Shown here one piece after another: positions 41,548-50,441 of a DNA stretch of 64,000 nt. Made by a program: the position numbers and the translations under genes. The notes beneath the pieces are model-generated. The model had not been told where the DNA came from. It did not search any database and was given only the letters and a program-made list of their open reading frames with translations. Source of the DNA: Mesorhizobium sp. M00.F.Ca.ET.216.01.1.1. GTDB taxonomy: Bacteria > Pseudomonadota > Alphaproteobacteria > Rhizobiales > Rhizobiaceae. Location: positions 20,239 through 84,238 of the forward strand of contig NZ_SADR02000001.1 in the NCBI RefSeq assembly GCF_004010325.2. Reading direction: 5' to 3'. Every line of letters begins with the position of its first letter. Within the stretch, counting starts at the first letter, position 1.

Positions 41548-41612
41548 AAAGCATCATTGGCGCGATCATCGCCCTGTTTCTGGGTCTTTGGCTCGCAACA
41601 AGCCTGCCTTAA
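41499..41612 (+). CDS. Possible 37-aa single-helix membrane peptide
   Basis: A frame overlapping the 3' end of the hydroxylase-like gene starts at TTG 41499 and encodes a charged N-terminus (MEDDRFQQAEKGRNDLKS) and a clean hydrophobic helix IIGAIIALFLGLWLATSLP, ending at TAA 41610-41612. The helix part lies in otherwise non-coding sequence. The start codon is weak and no clear RBS is seen, so it may instead be the tail of a lost gene. Confidence 0.3.
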   Translation: MEDDRFQQAEKGRNDLKSIIGAIIALFLGLWLATSLP

Positions 41613-41649
41613 TGCTATTGCCCCGCTTTGAAACGGATAAAGCGAGACA

Positions 41650-42630
41650 ATGGCAGGCGTTGAACAGATCACAGTGGAGGCCGGCGAGGCGGGCATGCGG
41701 CTCGATCGCTGGTTCAAGACCCATTTCCCGGGTCTCGGCTTCGGCCACCTGCAGAAGCTGCTGCGCTCCGGCCAGATCCGCGTCGACGGCGGCAGGGTGA
41801 AGGCCGATACCCGCGTCGAGCCGGGCCAGATGGTCCGCGTGCCGCCGCTCGAAGTGGACAAGAAGGGCGAAAGCCCGCTCACCGGTCACTCGATCCGCAA
41901 CCAGGGCGACGCCGACGTTCTGGCGAAGATGCTGATCCACGAGGATCCGAAGGTCTTCGTCTTCAACAAGCCGGCGGGTCTCGCCGTCCAGGGCGGCTCT
42001 GGCGTCACCCGCAACGTCGACGACATGCTGGAAGCCTGGCGCAACCAGAAGGGCGAGAAACCGCGCCTGGTGCACCGGCTCGACCGTGACACGTCCGGTG
42101 TGCTGGTCGTCGCCCGCACAAGGCTCGCAGCGATGAAGCTTGCCGAGGCATTCCGGGCGCGCGAGACCAAGAAGACCTACTGGGCGCTGGTCAAGGGTGT
42201 GCCGCCGAAGCGCGAGGACAAGATCTCGACCTGGCTGATCAAGGAGCCGACGCCCGACGGCGACCGCGTGCGCGTCGCCAAGCACGGCGAAAAGGGCGCC
42301 GATCACGCGGTATCATACTACCGGGTTGTCGAGCAGGCGGCACAGACCCTGTCGTGGCTGGAGATGGAACCCTATACCGGCCGCACGCATCAGCTTCGCG
42401 TGCATGCCGCTCATATCGGCTGCCCCATCATCGGCGACCCCAAATATTTCGAGGCCGACACCAATTGGGACTTTCCGGGCGGCATGCAGAACCGCCTACA
42501 CTTGCATGCGCGCCGCATCGTTATCCCACACCCGGATAAGGGCTTCATCGATATCACCGCGCCAATGCCGCCGCATATGCGCCAAAGCTGGAACCTGCTT
42601 GGCTTCGACGAGCAGAGCGCGGAGGACTAG
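41650..42630 (+). CDS. rluC: RluC/RluD-family 23S rRNA pseudouridine synthase
   Basis: Isomerises uridines in 23S rRNA. The 326-residue product has an N-terminal S4 RNA-binding domain (AGMRLDRWFKTHFPGLGFGHLQKLLRSGQIRVDG, about 13-46) and the RluA-type catalytic domain with the active Asp in HRLDRDTSG (near 141-149) and the RTHQLRVH motif near 244. It fits the RluC subgroup (positions 955/2504/2580 in E. coli) by gene context in alphaproteobacteria, but RluD cannot be excluded. Its stop precedes the transporter start by only two bases. Confidence 0.9.
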   Translation: MAGVEQITVEAGEAGMRLDRWFKTHFPGLGFGHLQKLLRSGQIRVDGGRVKADTRVEPGQMVRVPPLEVDKKGESPLTGHSIRNQGDADVLAKMLIHEDPKVFVFNKPAGLAVQGGSGVTRNVDDMLEAWRNQKGEKPRLVHRLDRDTSGVLVVARTRLAAMKLAEAFRARETKKTYWALVKGVPPKREDKISTWLIKEPTPDGDRVRVAKHGEKGADHAVSYYRVVEQAAQTLSWLEMEPYTGRTHQLRVHAAHIGCPIIGDPKYFEADTNWDFPGGMQNRLHLHARRIVIPHPDKGFIDITAPMPPHMRQSWNLLGFDEQSAED

Positions 42631-42632
42631 AT

Positions 42633-43553
42633 TTGGGTATCGCCACCGATACGCTCGACCGCCGCGAAGCGGTCGATATGGCGGCAGCAGCGATCATGGT
42701 CGGGCTGACGTTTTCCTGGGGGCTGAACTACGTTGCCGCCAAGATATCCTATGCCGGCTACGATCCGGTTTTCCTGTCGATCGCACGATCGATCATAGGC
42801 GGCCTGTGCGTCCTTGGCTGGTGCCACTGGCGCGGCATTCAGCTATTCACGCCCGACAAGACCCTTGTTGTGGGTATTCTGGCGGGCGCGCTCTTCGGCG
42901 CCGAATTCCTGTTCCTCTATGTCGGGCTCGAACACACGACCGTCGCCCGCAACACGCTTCTGGTCAACACCATGCCGTTCTGGGTGCTGGTCGGCGGTCA
43001 TTTCCTGCTGAAAGAGCGTATCACTGTGCGCAAGCTCGTGGGCCTTCTGCTTGCTTTCGCCGGCCTTGTCGCCGTGTTTTCCGACAAGGTGAGCGCAAGC
43101 GGTGGCGCGACGTTGACCGGTGACCTGCTCAGCCTCGGCGCCGGCATCCTGTGGGCGCTAACCAGCATCGTCATCAAGCGGACGAAACTGGCCGAGACAA
43201 GCGCCGAGAAGTTGCTGCTCTACCAACTGGTCGGCGCCGTCGTTGTCGGCATCCTGGTGTTGCCTTTCGCCGGACCACCCATCCGCAATTTTACCGCCTT
43301 GCCGACGTTGGCTCTGCTTTTCCAGGCTGTCTACGTCGTCGCCTTCACCTATGTTTTATGGTTCTGGTTGTTGCGGCGCTATCCGGCATCCGGCCTGTCG
43401 AGCTTCACCTTCCTGTCGCCGGTGTTCGGCGTGCTGTGTGGCGCCATATTCTTGAGCGAGCCGCTGAGCGTCCGCATTTTCCTGGCGCTCGGGCTTATCG
43501 CTGCGGGGCTGATCATCGTCAACCGACCGGCGCGGCGGCAGATTCCCGGATAA
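42633..43553 (+). CDS. EamA-family (DMT) transporter
   Basis: A 306-residue inner-membrane protein with about ten hydrophobic helices in two EamA repeats; GLTFSWGLNYVAAKISYAGYDPVF begins the first and GAGILWALTSIVIKRTK the second. Such proteins usually export amino acids or metabolites, and the substrate is not predictable here. The start appears to be TTG 42633, with GGAGG 7 bases before it inside the rluC 3' end; no ATG lies before the first helix. Confidence 0.88.
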   Translation: MGIATDTLDRREAVDMAAAAIMVGLTFSWGLNYVAAKISYAGYDPVFLSIARSIIGGLCVLGWCHWRGIQLFTPDKTLVVGILAGALFGAEFLFLYVGLEHTTVARNTLLVNTMPFWVLVGGHFLLKERITVRKLVGLLLAFAGLVAVFSDKVSASGGATLTGDLLSLGAGILWALTSIVIKRTKLAETSAEKLLLYQLVGAVVVGILVLPFAGPPIRNFTALPTLALLFQAVYVVAFTYVLWFWLLRRYPASGLSSFTFLSPVFGVLCGAIFLSEPLSVRIFLALGLIAAGLIIVNRPARRQIPG

Positions 43554-43565
43554 GAGGAGCCTGAT

Positions 43566-44357
43566 ATGCGCGATATCCTCAACGATCTCGAAGCCGGAAA
43601 GCAGCTCTCCGACCCGGATCCGGTGCGCCGCGCCCAGATCCAGATGAAGACGCAACTGCCGAAGCGCTTCTACAAGGCCGTCTCGGTCGCACGGGTCGAA
43701 GAGGGTTTTGCCATTCACCTTGACGGCAAGCCGGTGCGCACCCCGGGCAAAGCGCTGCTGGTGCTACCAACCGAGAGGGCCGCCGCCCTGGTCGCCGCGG
43801 AGTTCGCCGCGCAAGGCGAAACCATCGACCCGGTTACGATGCCGGTCATGCGCCTCGTCAACACGGCCATTGATGGCGTCGCCAGTGATCCGCAGGCGGT
43901 GCTGGAAGACATCCTGCGTTTCGCCTCGTCCGATCTGCTCTGCTACCGCGCCGACGGTCCGCAAGGGCTAGTCGACCGGCAGAACCAGCATTGGGACCCG
44001 GTCCTCGACTGGGCACGGGCAGCACTTGGCGCGCGGTTTCATCTCGCCGAAGGCGTGATCCACGTCGAGCAGCCGCGCGAGAGCATCGCCGTGCTCGGTG
44101 TCCATCTTGCCCAGCGCAAGGATCCGCTACGGCTGGCCGCCATCCACGTCATGACGTCGCTGACCGGTTCCGCGCTGCTGGCGCTGGCCGTCGATTCCGG
44201 CGAGCTCGACGGCGAGACGGCGTGGGCTGCCGGTCATGTCGACGAGGACTGGCAGGCCGAGCACTGGGGCCAGGATGCAGAAGCTGTCGCGCGCCGCTTG
44301 GCTCGCAAGCGCGACATGATGGCCGCCGTCAGCCTTCTCGATGCGCTCAAGGGCTGA
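43566..44357 (+). CDS. ATP12-family F1-ATPase assembly chaperone
   Basis: A 263-residue homologue of mitochondrial Atp12, which binds the F1 alpha subunit during ATP synthase assembly; common in alphaproteobacteria. Signatures are LPKRFYKAVSVARVEEGFAIHLDGKPVRTPGK (about 27-58), MPVMRLVNTAIDGV and DLLCYRADGPQGLVDRQNQHWDPVLDW. RBS AAGAGGAGCCTGAT. 12 bases after the transporter, likely one operon with rluC. Confidence 0.95.
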   Translation: MRDILNDLEAGKQLSDPDPVRRAQIQMKTQLPKRFYKAVSVARVEEGFAIHLDGKPVRTPGKALLVLPTERAAALVAAEFAAQGETIDPVTMPVMRLVNTAIDGVASDPQAVLEDILRFASSDLLCYRADGPQGLVDRQNQHWDPVLDWARAALGARFHLAEGVIHVEQPRESIAVLGVHLAQRKDPLRLAAIHVMTSLTGSALLALAVDSGELDGETAWAAGHVDEDWQAEHWGQDAEAVARRLARKRDMMAAVSLLDALKG

Positions 44358-44542
44358 CAGCCTCAATCCATTTCGCACTGCACATTAGACCAAAGTCATA
44401 ATCCCAAAGGCGGTCTGCCGCTGGACGGCGCTTTCTGTCATTTTTTGCGTCGATCGCTGCCCTGAGTCTGCGTTCGGAGGAGAATGCGGACGATGACGTG
44501 CAGCATCGAAGGACAGATGGGATCTCACGGGAGGATACATTC

Positions 44543-46432
44543 ATGGTAATGGCATCGACCGCCAGCGGAAGAACAAGCCGCGGCATGACGCGGGAAGAGA
44601 AGAAAGTCATCTTCGCTTCCTCGCTCGGCACCGTTTTCGAGTGGTACGACTTCTACCTCTACGGCTCGCTGGCAGCCTTCATCGGCGCCACTTTCTTCTC
44701 GTCTGCGCCGGAGGCGACACGCAACATCTTCGCATTGCTCGCCTTCGCCGCCGGCTTCCTGGTGCGCCCGTTCGGGGCGCTGTTGTTCGGCCGCGTCGGC
44801 GATCTTGTCGGCCGCAAATACACCTTCCTCGTCACCATGACGATCATGGGCCTTTCGACCTTCCTGGTCGGCCTTCTTCCGGGCTATGCTAGCTGGGGCA
44901 TTGCCGCGCCGATCATCCTGATCGGCCTGCGAATGCTGCAAGGCCTGGCGCTTGGCGGCGAATATGGCGGTGCCGCGACCTATGTCGCCGAACATGCACC
45001 GGATGACCGCCGCGGCTACTACACGTCCTGGATCCAGACGACGGCCACGCTTGGCCTGTTCCTGTCGCTGATCGTCATCCTGATCGTCCAAGGTTCGATG
45101 AGCAAGGACACCTATGCCGCCTGGGGCTGGCGTATTCCTTTCATCGTTTCCTTCCTGCTGCTCGGTATTTCGATCTGGATCCGGTTGTCGCTTGCCGAAT
45201 CGCCGACGTTCCAGCGCATGAAGGATGAGGGCAAGGGCTCCAAGGCGCCGCTGTCCGAGGCCTTCGGCCAATGGAAGAACGCCAAGGTCGCATTGCTGGC
45301 GCTGCTCGGCCTAACCGCCGGCCAGGCCGTGGTCTGGTACAACGGCCAGTTCTACGCACTGTTCTTCCTGCAGAACGTGCTGAAGCTCGATCCGCAGTCG
45401 GTCAACATCATGATCGCCATTGCGCTGGCGTTTGGCTCGATCTTCTTCGTAGTGTTCGGCTGGCTATCCGACAAGATCGGCCGCAAGCCGATCATCATGG
45501 CCGGCCTGGCACTGGCTATCGTCTGCACCTTCCCGCTGTTCAAGGCGCTGACCAGGGCAGCCAACCCGGCGCTTGCCAACGCGCAGCAGACAACTCGCGC
45601 CACGGTGACTGCAGCACCGGGGGACTGCAAGTTCCAGTTCAACCCAGTGGGCACGGCGAAGTTCACGACGTCCTGTGATATCGCGACCTCGTTCCTGACC
45701 AAGAATTCGGTTCCCTACGACGTGCTGGCGACAGCAGCGCCTGGAACTGCTGCGTCGGTCAAGATCGGCAACGACACGGTGGACTCCTATGATGCCATCG
45801 CTGCCGGCGATCAGGCGAAAGCCAAGGACGCCGCCTTCGCCAAGGCGGTCAACATGGCGCTCCAGGACGGCGGCTATCCGCTGAAGCGAGCAGCGGCCAA
45901 GGTACCGGACCAGAAGCTCGAGGCGTTCGTTGCGGCCAACCCAGAGCTGAAGCTTGACGCCGCGGCTATCCGCGCCGGCGAGAAGATGACGGTTCCGACC
46001 GACCAGGCGATCAAGGACAAGTTGCTGACCGCCGACGAGGCTGCGGGCGCGCCTGAAGTCACCGTCTATAACATACCGGGAGGCGGCGTCTTCGCCATGT
46101 TTGCCGACCCGGCAGCGGTCAACTGGCCGATGACGATCGCCATCCTGTTCATCCTCATCGTTTTCGTGACCATGGTCTATGGTCCGATTGCCGCGATGCT
46201 GGTCGAGATGTTCCCGACCCGCATCCGCTACACAGGCATGTCGCTGCCTTATCACATCGGCAACGGCTGGTTCGGCGGCCTGCTACCGGCAACGGTGTTC
46301 GCGCTCAGCGCCTACAAGGGCGATATCTACTACGGCCTCTGGTATCCGGTGGTGATCGCGGCCATGTCGCTGGTCATCGGCATGATCTTCGTCAAGGATA
46401 CGCTCGGGACCAACCTGCACACCAAGCAGTAG
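44543..46432 (+). CDS. MHS-type major facilitator metabolite:H+ symporter with large extra loop
   Basis: A 629-residue inner-membrane symporter. The N-terminal half has the MHS signature GTVFEWYDFYLYGSLAAFI and the MFS motif GRVGDLVGRKYTF; relatives carry shikimate, proline/betaine or dicarboxylates. After helix 10 (about residue 345) an insertion of roughly 170-180 residues without membrane segments follows, with two Cys (GDCKFQ and TSCDIA) and an Ala/Lys-rich part, before the last helices and FPTRIRYTGMSLPYHIGNGWFGG. Family members are usually 420-550 residues. ATG 44543 follows GGGAGGATACATTC. A strong terminator ends the gene. Confidence 0.88.
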   Translation: MVMASTASGRTSRGMTREEKKVIFASSLGTVFEWYDFYLYGSLAAFIGATFFSSAPEATRNIFALLAFAAGFLVRPFGALLFGRVGDLVGRKYTFLVTMTIMGLSTFLVGLLPGYASWGIAAPIILIGLRMLQGLALGGEYGGAATYVAEHAPDDRRGYYTSWIQTTATLGLFLSLIVILIVQGSMSKDTYAAWGWRIPFIVSFLLLGISIWIRLSLAESPTFQRMKDEGKGSKAPLSEAFGQWKNAKVALLALLGLTAGQAVVWYNGQFYALFFLQNVLKLDPQSVNIMIAIALAFGSIFFVVFGWLSDKIGRKPIIMAGLALAIVCTFPLFKALTRAANPALANAQQTTRATVTAAPGDCKFQFNPVGTAKFTTSCDIATSFLTKNSVPYDVLATAAPGTAASVKIGNDTVDSYDAIAAGDQAKAKDAAFAKAVNMALQDGGYPLKRAAAKVPDQKLEAFVAANPELKLDAAAIRAGEKMTVPTDQAIKDKLLTADEAAGAPEVTVYNIPGGGVFAMFADPAAVNWPMTIAILFILIVFVTMVYGPIAAMLVEMFPTRIRYTGMSLPYHIGNGWFGGLLPATVFALSAYKGDIYYGLWYPVVIAAMSLVIGMIFVKDTLGTNLHTKQ

Positions 46433-46454
46433 CCGCCCGTTCCGATCCAAGGAC

Positions 46455-46491
46455 AAAAAAGCCCGGCGCGAGCGATCGCGCCGGGCTTTTT
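46455..46491. terminator. Bidirectional intrinsic terminator (MFS gene / DUF2735 gene)
   Basis: AAAAAAGCCCGGCGCGA and TCGCGCCGGGCTTTTT form a long perfect stem over a short loop; A tract on one side and T tract on the other let it work for both convergent genes. Confidence 0.92.
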
Positions 46492-46516
46492 CAATTCATC
46501 AGAGACGAAGGAAGGT

Positions 46517-46711
46517 TTAGCTTTTCCGGCCCTGTTCCTCTTCCTCGATGGCTGCCTCGTGATACCAACCGCTTCCGAAGTCGGTGTAGTTGCGCAAAGA
46601 GGCAAGCTCTGCCGCGAACTTAGCCTTTCCGCTTAAATTTGAGGCAGAAGCGCGCGCTGCCACTGGGAACATCAGGATTTTGGCCGACTGACGAGTGGAA
46701 GTGATTTCCAT
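46517..46711 (-). CDS. DUF2735 family protein
   Basis: A 64-residue protein of the Rhizobiales DUF2735 family: RQSAKILMFPVAARA at the N-terminus and FGSGWYHEAAIEEEE near the C-terminus. The family is commonly found next to glutamine synthetase genes, as here (glnII lies 320 bases away in the opposite direction), which hints at a nitrogen-related role that is not established. AAAGGAGACCGGCAA precedes the ATG at 46711. Confidence 0.85.
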   Translation of the reverse strand: MEITSTRQSAKILMFPVAARASASNLSGKAKFAAELASLRNYTDFGSGWYHEAAIEEEEQGRKS

Positions 46712-47031
46712 TTGCCGGTCTCCTTTCTTCTGCAGAACCTTGTCGATTCAAGCTTTTCTCAAGATAGGTCCTGCAATCGCGTTAGGCAATATGCCTATGA
46801 AAAGAACAGTATTTGCCTATTATTTGTGCGAAATTCGCTTATGATTGATCCGAGCGCATTGCTGTTGAGGTGAGGTGACTTTGCCGAGACGAAAGGTCAC
46901 TTTTGCCGCATCCTTTGCCGGCGTGAATGGCACACGAATTGCTTTTTAACGATCGGCAGGTCGGCTGCTGGTTGGGTCGACGTGTGTCGATGCCGCCCGG
47001 AGTTCGGTGATCAAAGCAACGAGAGGCTAGA
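46712..47031 (+). other. Divergent regulatory region between DUF2735 gene and glnII
   Basis: Besides the sigma-54 promoter (46928-46943) this 320-base region holds two small palindromes at distances typical of enhancer sites: TAGGCA-N3-TGCCTA (46783-46797) and GCGAA-A-TTCGC (46829-46839). Neither clearly matches the NtrC consensus. The region is more AT-rich than the genes. Confidence 0.5.
46928..46943 (+). promoter_or_regulatory. Sigma-54 promoter of glnII
   Basis: TGGCAC (46928-46933), 5 bases, TTGCT (46939-46943): GG and GC are exactly 10 bases apart, as needed for RpoN holoenzyme. It is about 90 bases before the glnII start. glnII is NtrC/RpoN-controlled in rhizobia. Confidence 0.88.
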
Positions 47032-48072
47032 ATGACGAAATACAAGCTCGAGTACATTTGGCTCGATGGATACACCCCGGTCCCCAACCTTCGGGGCAAG
47101 ACCCAGGTCAAGGACTATGCCGAGTTCCCGACGCTCGATCAGCTTCCGCTGTGGGGCTTCGATGGTTCTTCGACCATGCAGGCCGAGGGCCACAGCTCCG
47201 ACTGTGTCTTGAAGCCGGTCGCCGTCTACCCGGATCCCGCCCGCACCAACGGCGTGCTTGTCATGTGCGAGGTCATGATGCCGGATGGCGTGACGCCGCA
47301 TGTCTCGAACAAGCGCGCCACCATCCTCGATGACGAGGGCGCCTGGTTCGGCTTCGAACAGGAATATTTCTTCTACAAGGACGGCCGCCCGCTCGGCTTC
47401 CCCGAGAGCGGCTATCCCGCGCCACAGGGCCCGTATTACACCGGCGTCGGCTACAAGAACGTCGGCTCCGTCGCCAGGCAGATCGTCGAAGAGCATCTCG
47501 ACCAGTGCCTTGCTGCCGGCATCAACCATGAAGGCATCAACGCCGAAGTGGCCAAGGGCCAGTGGGAATTCCAGATTTTCGGCAAGGGCTCCAAGAAGGC
47601 CGCCGACCAGATGTGGATGGCGCGCTACCTGATGCAGCGCCTCACCGAGAAATACGGCATCGACATCGAATACCATTGCAAGCCGCTCGGCGACACCGAC
47701 TGGAATGGTTCCGGCATGCACGCCAACTTCTCGACCGCCTATATGCGCGAAGTCGGCGGCAAGGCCTATTTCGAGGCGCTTATGAAGGCGTTCGAACTGG
47801 CTCGCGAGGACCACATCGCGGTCTATGGTCCGGACAATCACATGCGCCTGACGGGCAAGCACGAGACGGCTTCGATCCATCAGTTCAGCTATGGCATCGC
47901 TGACCGCGGCGCCTCGATCCGTGTGCCGCATTCCTTCGTCAACAATGGCTACAAGGGTTATCTGGAAGACCGCCGCCCGAACTCGCAGGGCGACCCCTAC
48001 CAGATCGCTTCCCAGATCCTGAAGACGATCGCATCGGTGCCAGCCAGCGCCCAGGTTTCGGCCGCAGCCTGA
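47032..48072 (+). CDS. glnII: Glutamine synthetase type II (GSII)
   Basis: Catalyses ATP-dependent formation of glutamine from glutamate and ammonium. The 346-residue product is the short eukaryotic-type octamer-to-decamer form found in rhizobia: it begins MTKYKLEYIWLDGYTPVPNLRGKTQV and has WGFDGSSTMQAEGHSSDC (about 44-61), GFEQEYFFY, and DTDWNGSGMHANFST near 222. There is no adenylylation Tyr region as in GSI, so control is likely transcriptional through the sigma-54 promoter upstream. The terminator at 48165 separates it from convergent glnA. Confidence 0.98.
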   Translation: MTKYKLEYIWLDGYTPVPNLRGKTQVKDYAEFPTLDQLPLWGFDGSSTMQAEGHSSDCVLKPVAVYPDPARTNGVLVMCEVMMPDGVTPHVSNKRATILDDEGAWFGFEQEYFFYKDGRPLGFPESGYPAPQGPYYTGVGYKNVGSVARQIVEEHLDQCLAAGINHEGINAEVAKGQWEFQIFGKGSKKAADQMWMARYLMQRLTEKYGIDIEYHCKPLGDTDWNGSGMHANFSTAYMREVGGKAYFEALMKAFELAREDHIAVYGPDNHMRLTGKHETASIHQFSYGIADRGASIRVPHSFVNNGYKGYLEDRRPNSQGDPYQIASQILKTIASVPASAQVSAAA

Positions 48073-48164
48073 GCCTTCGTCACGGCGTAGACCATGTCTG
48101 CGCCGTGACCTAGTGTCGGCGTGTATAGACGACAACACCGAATGCCTGATGCACCCCAAACAAA

Positions 48165-48197
48165 AACCCCGGCGTTTCCGCCGGGGTTCTTTTTTGC
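48165..48197. terminator. Terminator between glnII and glnA
   Basis: AACCCCGGCG pairs with CGCCGGGGTT over loop TTTC, with CTTTTTT following on + and an A-rich flank (CAAAAACC) on the other side, so it may serve both convergent genes. Confidence 0.9.
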
Positions 48198-48212
48198 AAC
48201 GAGTTCTGTGCG

Positions 48213-49622
48213 TTAGATCGAATAGTACATGTCGTATTCGACCGGATGCGGGGTCATTTCGAAGCGCATCACCTCGGCCATCTTGAGCTCGATATAGCTG
48301 TCGATCTGGTCGTCATCGAAGACGCCGCCGGCCTTCAGGAAGCCGCGGTCCTTGTCGAGGCTCTGCAGGGCTTCGCGCAGCGAGCCGCAGACGGTCGGGA
48401 TCTTCTTCAGTTCCTTCGGCGGCAGGTCGTAGAGATCCTTGTCCATCGGCTGGCCGGGGTGGATCTTGTTCTTGATGCCGTCGAGGCCGGCCATCAGCAT
48501 GGCGGCGAAGGCGAGGTAGGGGTTCGCTCCCGGATCGGGGAAGCGGACCTCGACGCGCTTGGCCTTCGGCGACGAGCCGAACGGAATGCGGCAGGACGCC
48601 GAGCGGTTGCGCGCCGAGTAGGCGAGCAGAACCGGCGCTTCATAGCCGGGCACCAGGCGCTTGTAGGAATTGGTGAGAGGGTTGGTGAAGGCGTTGATCG
48701 CCTTGGCATGCTTGATGATGCCGCCGATGTAGAACAGGCAGCTTTCGGACAGGCCGGAATATTCGTTGCCGGCGAAGGTCGGCTTGCCGGCCTTCCAGAT
48801 CGACTGGTGGACGTGCATGCCCGAACCGTTGTCGCCGAACACCGGCTTCGGCATGAAGGTGGCCGTCTTGCCGTAGGCGTTGGCGACCTGGTGCACGACA
48901 TATTTGTAGATCAGCATCTTGTCGGCGTTGCGGACCAGCGTGTCGAACTTGATGCCGAGCTCGTGCTGGGCGGCGGCGACCTCGTGGTGATGCTTTTCGA
49001 CGCGCACGCCCATTTCGGCGAGCACCGTCAGCATTTCCGAGCGCATGTCCTGGGAGGAATCGACCGGCGGCACCGGGAAATAGCCGCCCTTGGTGCGCGG
49101 ACGATGGCCGAGGTTGCCGGTCTCGTAGTCGGTGTCGTCGTTGGACGGCAGTTCGGTGGAGTCGAGCCTGAAGCCGGTGTTGTAGGGATCGGCCTTGTAC
49201 TTGACGTCGTCGAAGACAAAGAACTCGGCTTCCGGGCCGACGAAGATCTGGTCGCCGATGCCTTCAGCCTTCATGTAGGCCTCGGCCTTCTTGGCGGTGC
49301 CGCGCGGGTCGCGGTTGTAGGATTCTCCGGAGATCGGATCGAGGATGTCGCACAGGATGACCATGGTCGACTGCGCGAAGAACGGGTCCATATGCACCGT
49401 GTCGGTATCGGGCATCAGCACCATGTCGGACTCATTGATCGCCTTCCAGCCGGCGATTGAGGAACCGTCGAACATGACGCCATCGGCAAACATGTCTTCC
49501 TCGACCTCGACGACATCCATCGTTACGTGCTGCAGCTTGCCCTTCGGATCGGTGAAGCGCAGGTCAACGAACTTCACGTCGTTGTCCTTGATCTGCTTCA
49601 TGATGTCTTTGGCTGTCGTCAT
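48213..49622 (-). CDS. glnA: Glutamine synthetase type I
   Basis: Main bacterial dodecameric GS. The 469-residue product begins [29 protein letters not shown], has the GSI motifs [32 protein letters not shown] (near 263) and the regulatory Tyr in KDLYDLPP (near 397) that GlnE adenylylates in the family, so activity is probably under PII/GlnE control. The start at 49622 follows GAGGGAAGCATGAC. It lies 55 bases after glnB and is co-transcribed with it. Confidence 0.98.
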   Translation of the reverse strand: MTTAKDIMKQIKDNDVKFVDLRFTDPKGKLQHVTMDVVEVEEDMFADGVMFDGSSIAGWKAINESDMVLMPDTDTVHMDPFFAQSTMVILCDILDPISGESYNRDPRGTAKKAEAYMKAEGIGDQIFVGPEAEFFVFDDVKYKADPYNTGFRLDSTELPSNDDTDYETGNLGHRPRTKGGYFPVPPVDSSQDMRSEMLTVLAEMGVRVEKHHHEVAAAQHELGIKFDTLVRNADKMLIYKYVVHQVANAYGKTATFMPKPVFGDNGSGMHVHQSIWKAGKPTFAGNEYSGLSESCLFYIGGIIKHAKAINAFTNPLTNSYKRLVPGYEAPVLLAYSARNRSASCRIPFGSSPKAKRVEVRFPDPGANPYLAFAAMLMAGLDGIKNKIHPGQPMDKDLYDLPPKELKKIPTVCGSLREALQSLDKDRGFLKAGGVFDDDQIDSYIELKMAEVMRFEMTPHPVEYDMYYSI

Positions 49623-49677
49623 GTCATGCTTCCCTCTGTGATGACGTGTTCGAAGAGATGATCTGAAACCACAAACG

Positions 49678-50073
<396 letters not shown>

Positions 50074-50076
50074 TCA

Positions 50077-50092
50077 AGCACGAACTGTGCCA
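50077..50092 (-). promoter_or_regulatory. Sigma-54-like promoter of glnBA
   Basis: On the minus strand TGGCAC (50092-50087), 5 bases, GTGCT (50081-50077): GG and GC are 10 bases apart. The -12 box differs from TTGC by one base. It lies about 60 bases before the glnB start, in line with RpoN/NtrC control of glnBA in rhizobia. Confidence 0.7.
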
Positions 50093-50347
50093 ATTTCAGC
50101 GGATTCGAAGCGGTAACACGTGATTTCAACGCCATGCCGCGCCGGGATGCAATTTCGCGTCATTCGCTGCATTGGAAGCGTCATGGATACTCAAAGCCTA
50201 TACATTACCGATGCTCTCGTCCGCACAATAATTAGGCAGATAGTGCATTTTGCGGGCAGTTATGCCGGCTACATATCGCCGGGGGCGCTGTGTTTGCAGG
50301 CCGTACCATGTCTTCACCGTTTGCGTCGAACTGAAAAACTCGACAAT

Positions 50348-50426
50348 GTTCGATCGGAACAAAGGGCGGGGTTCGACCGGAACAAAGGCGGGGTTCGACC
50401 GGAACAAGGCCGAGCTCGACTGGAAT
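50348..50426. repeat. Array of three to four phased palindromes upstream of nnr
   Basis: GTTCGAYCGGAAC occurs at 50348-50360, 50371-50383 and 50393-50405, with a degenerate fourth copy GCTCGACTGGAAT at 50414-50426. Steps are 23, 22 and 21 bases. Each unit is an inverted repeat (GTTC-N5-GAAC) followed by an A/G-rich spacer. The array ends 15 bases before the nnr ATG. Confidence 0.75.
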
Positions 50427-50441
50427 GCGAAACGGCAATCC

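Noticed and set aside
50348..50426. Short tandem repeats considered as a CRISPR array
   Set aside because: Units are only 22 bases with no unique spacers and no cas gene nearby.
50250..50441. N-terminal extension of nnr through the repeat array
   Set aside because: The extra 64 residues have no family counterpart, and ATG 50442 gives the standard N-terminus.
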